A stretch of 64,000 nucleotides of DNA from the NCBI RefSeq assembly GCF_002926065.1, contig NZ_PREZ01000004.1, positions 529,672 through 593,671 of the forward strand, given 5' to 3'. This document shows, piece after piece, positions 61,633-64,000 of this stretch. Under the pieces are notes generated by a model. That model ran no database searches and was not told the origin of the DNA. It worked only from the letters and a program-made list of their open reading frames with translations. The position numbers and the translations under genes were made by a program. The first letter of the stretch is position 1, and each line of letters begins with the position of its first letter. This DNA is from Jeotgalibacillus proteolyticus. Lineage in GTDB: Bacteria > Bacillota > Bacilli > Bacillales > Jeotgalibacillaceae.

Positions 61633-63192
61633 TTGGAGGAGAAGTTAGTGTTATACATAAAGATTCATGAATTACATAAGAGAAAGTTTAAAATAGCACA
61701 AATCGCTAAGGAGCTGAAGATTTCAAGACCGACTGTCTATAAGTATTTAGGCATGACATTTGAGGAAGCAAAAACATACACGGAGCAGCCTTTGGGGAAG
61801 AAGAAAAAACTAGATCTTTATAAAGACTGGATACTAGCCTGGCTGGAAGAGTATCCTCACTTGAGTAGTGCCCAAATTTATGATTGGCTTTTGGAGAGAT
61901 ATCCCGACCTCCTGGTCGGTGAAAGTACGATGAGAGCGTATGTGAAAGATATTCGAGAAGTCTATCAGATTGAGAAAGAGGTTACTGTCCGTCAATACGA
62001 AGCTGTTCCAGAACAACCGATGGGTAAACAACTTCAGGTCGACTGGGGGATCACAAGACAGAAAACGACTGACAACAAAGAAATCAAACTGTACTTTATT
62101 GCCTTTGTATTGGCCCACTCCAGACAAAAATATACGGAATGGCAGACCCATCCTTTCACCACAAGAGATGCGATTCGCTGCCATGAAAATGCATTTCAGT
62201 TCTATGGAGGACGAACAGAAGAAATCGTCTATGACCAGGATAACTTGATCGCAGTGAGTGAAAATGCGGGACAGCTGCTTTTAACAACTGAGTTTCAAAG
62301 CTATGTAAATGAACGAAAATTTAACGTTTATCTGTGCAGAAGAGCTGACCCAGAATCTAAAGGTATGATTGAAAATGTAGTGAAATACGTAAAAGGCAAT
62401 TTCTCAGACAGTCGTGTGTTTAGCGACATAGAAGACTGGAATGAACGAGCAAGACAATGGCTCGTACGTACTGGAAACCATAAGGTTCACCAGACAACGA
62501 AAAAAAGACCAGCAGAAGTGTTTCTCCTCGAAAAGCAACACTTACAGCCAGTCTCTTCATTACTTTCATATGAAAGTACCAATAACCAAAGTATAACAAG
62601 AAGTGTAAGCAAGGACAATACGATCCGATACAAATCAAACCGTTATTCCGTCCCATTAGGGACTTATCAAACAATGAGTGAAAATCTTGTGTGGATTGAA
62701 GTGAAGGACGAAGATTATCAGACCCTTGTCATTCGCAGAGAAGCAAAAGGTGATGTCATTGCCGAGCATATGATTAGCTTAGAAAAAGGAAAACTTATTC
62801 AAAACCGTCATCATACCCGTGATCGCTCCAAAGGGGTTGAAGAGTTTAAGCAACACCTCATCTCTTACTTTGAAGATCAGATTCAGGCAACTACTTATTT
62901 AGATGAGATTAGTCAAAGATACCCAAGGTATCGTCGAGATCAATTTGTGATTATCAATAAGATCATTCAACGATATCCAGCGTTAATTGATACTGTTTTG
63001 ACCAAGTGCCTGACAGAGAAATTATACAATGCGAATGATTTTCGTGATATTGCCCATCACCTTGATACATTGCGAGACGGACCAAATGAAGAGGTACAAT
63101 CCTTGCATACCATTCTACCAAAACATTCTCATATCAAAGCCTCTACCCGTTCTCTAAATGCCTATACCAGCATTTTAGGAGGTAGAAGCTGA
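61633..63192 (+). CDS. istA: IS21 transposase IstA
   Basis: 519 residues from TTG 61633 with GGAGG about 10 nt ahead. An N-terminal helix-turn-helix (KIAQIAKELKISRPTVYKYLG, about 20-40), then the DDE core with Asp 137 (LQVDWG), Asp 201/203 (VYDQDN) and Glu 247 (SKGMIENVVKYVKGNF), and a C-terminal beta barrel. The reading frame is intact, so the element may still move. Stop and istB start overlap as TGATG. Confidence 0.93.
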   Translation: MEEKLVLYIKIHELHKRKFKIAQIAKELKISRPTVYKYLGMTFEEAKTYTEQPLGKKKKLDLYKDWILAWLEEYPHLSSAQIYDWLLERYPDLLVGESTMRAYVKDIREVYQIEKEVTVRQYEAVPEQPMGKQLQVDWGITRQKTTDNKEIKLYFIAFVLAHSRQKYTEWQTHPFTTRDAIRCHENAFQFYGGRTEEIVYDQDNLIAVSENAGQLLLTTEFQSYVNERKFNVYLCRRADPESKGMIENVVKYVKGNFSDSRVFSDIEDWNERARQWLVRTGNHKVHQTTKKRPAEVFLLEKQHLQPVSSLLSYESTNNQSITRSVSKDNTIRYKSNRYSVPLGTYQTMSENLVWIEVKDEDYQTLVIRREAKGDVIAEHMISLEKGKLIQNRHHTRDRSKGVEEFKQHLISYFEDQIQATTYLDEISQRYPRYRRDQFVIINKIIQRYPALIDTVLTKCLTEKLYNANDFRDIAHHLDTLRDGPNEEVQSLHTILPKHSHIKASTRSLNAYTSILGGRS

Positions 63193-63956
63193 TGAATAAG
63201 ACTGTACATGAACTACAAGATCTATTCCGTCAGTTACGTTTATCAGAGACTGCGGAGGAGCTGCCACAGCTTCTTCGCGAAGCTGAAAAAGCATCATGGA
63301 CCTACTTGGAATTTTTAGAGTCTATCACTCGATATGAATTAGCCAAACGTGAAGCGAAAAGCCTTGAAAAGAGAATGAAATGGGCACGCTTCCCTTTCGT
63401 GAAGTCGTTAGATGAGTTTGAGTTGAAAGGACAAAACGTTCTGACGGCTCGTCAGCTTTCTCAACTTCGAGAATTAAGCTGGCTAGAGCAACAGTACAAT
63501 TTAATTCTTCTAGGTCCCCCCGGCATTGGAAAAACATACATCGCAATTGGGCTTGGACTTGAAGCTGTATACAGAGGGTTCAATGTTTATTTCGCTACAA
63601 TGGGTGAACTTGTGCAGCTACTAAAATCAGAAGAATATTTGAATAAATCTAAAGTTCAACTCAAAAGAATGAGAAATGCCGATCTTGTGATCATCGATGA
63701 TTTAATGTATATGGCCATGGATCAGAGAGAAGCAAACTTGTTCTTTCATTTGATTAATCATTTATACGAACGAAGTTCGATCATCCTGACTTCAAATAAA
63801 AGTCCAGATGAATGGGGTAATTTAATTGGTGATCAAGGGATTACAACAGCTATTTTAGATCGCTTACTTCATCGTGTGGAAGTCATCCATGGTGGTGAAA
63901 ACGAGGAGAGTCATCGTATGAAAAACCGGAAAAGCATTTTTTCAGCAAAAGTGTAA
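63192..63956 (+). CDS. istB: IS21 ATP-binding helper IstB
   Basis: 254 residues, AAA+ ATPase of the DnaC/IstB type. Walker A GPPGIGKT (108-115), Walker B DLVIIDDL, sensor ILTSNKSPDEWG. It assembles on DNA and directs IstA to the target. It is intact and its last bases overlap the inner right-end repeat. Confidence 0.93.
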   Translation: MNKTVHELQDLFRQLRLSETAEELPQLLREAEKASWTYLEFLESITRYELAKREAKSLEKRMKWARFPFVKSLDEFELKGQNVLTARQLSQLRELSWLEQQYNLILLGPPGIGKTYIAIGLGLEAVYRGFNVYFATMGELVQLLKSEEYLNKSKVQLKRMRNADLVIIDDLMYMAMDQREANLFFHLINHLYERSSIILTSNKSPDEWGNLIGDQGITTAILDRLLHRVEVIHGGENEESHRMKNRKSIFSAKV

Positions 63957-64000
63957 AAAGGAAACGAGCAAAAAGTGTAAAATTCGACTTGACGTCTACA
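63944..64000 (-). repeat. Right terminal repeat region of the IS21 element
   Basis: Two transposase-site copies (63944-63959, 63965-63982) and the end ..GACGTCTACA, which pairs with the left end. Confidence 0.7.

Larger units (their letters stand above)
61516..64000 (+). mobile_element. IS21-family insertion sequence, about 2.49 kb
   Basis: The left end starts TGTAAACGC at 61516 and the right end, read inward, starts TGTAGACGTC at 64000, the last base of the window. Each end carries two internal repeats of the form TTTTACACTTTTTGCTCG (left 61535-61573, right 63944-63982). istA and istB lie between. The direct target repeat cannot be checked because the right flank is missing. Confidence 0.88.

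Overview
The window looks like chromosome of a low-to-mid GC, Gram-positive member of the Bacillaceae. The signs are AGGAGG-type ribosome sites, lipoprotein signals, CcpA-type cre boxes, YesM/YesN- and Lpl-type proteins, U-tailed hairpin terminators and a rhodanese, secreted nuclease and M48 complement typical of bacilli. No rRNA, tRNA, CRISPR array or phage module is visible. The species cannot be named from the sequence.

Layout. 1-3744: a partial SelA-like PLP enzyme and a COG3964-type amidohydrolase (minus), divergent from a YfcC-type carrier, with a 24-bp palindrome between them. 3808-8867: an M48 protease fused to ankyrin repeats, a DUF6933/pRiA4b fusion protein, and a TetR regulator divergent from an ABC exporter. 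9290-30240 is the most striking part: an all-minus locus built to use N-glycans. It has a secreted GH85 endo-beta-N-acetylglucosaminidase, GH1, two different GH38 alpha-mannosidases, a GH125 alpha-1,6-mannosidase, two ROK kinases, a DUF624 protein, a YesM/YesN two-component system and an Lpl-type solute-binding protein with two permeases. Cre-like boxes lie before the three apparent transcription units. The expected flow is: glycan cut outside the cell, imported whole, trimmed inside by exo-mannosidases, the core disaccharide split by GH1, and the sugars phosphorylated by ROK kinases. The parts match the pneumococcal EndoD/Ngt/GH38/GH125/TCS07 system.

30677-38024: single genes on the plus strand (coiled-coil membrane protein, quinone reductase-like enzyme, DUF336 protein in a GC-richer patch, sulfurtransferase, secreted HNH nuclease followed by a small acidic protein, small protein kinase) and a tiny basic protein. 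38894-45959: MarR-led operon for an oligopeptide/opine-type ABC importer and an M24 hydrolase whose metal ligands are degenerate. 46303-52572: an endonuclease/exonuclease/phosphatase protein, then a D-galactonate operon (IclR regulator, KDG kinase, KDPG/KDPGal aldolase, galactonate dehydratase, GntP permease). 52926-60008: a sugar ABC importer with a GH2 glycosidase under a divergent ArsR-like regulator. 60193-64000: a YphB-like epimerase, a glycosyltransferase cut off at its 5' end, and an IS21-family element whose right end is the last base of the window.

A second theme is gene decay. Short 3'-end relics of an endonuclease/phosphatase gene, dgoD, nanE, a zinc alcohol dehydrogenase, a glycosyltransferase and two membrane proteins lie in the intergenic gaps. 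Two of these relics sit beside a dispersed palindromic repeat (core GTGCCAGGCAC) found at three places here.
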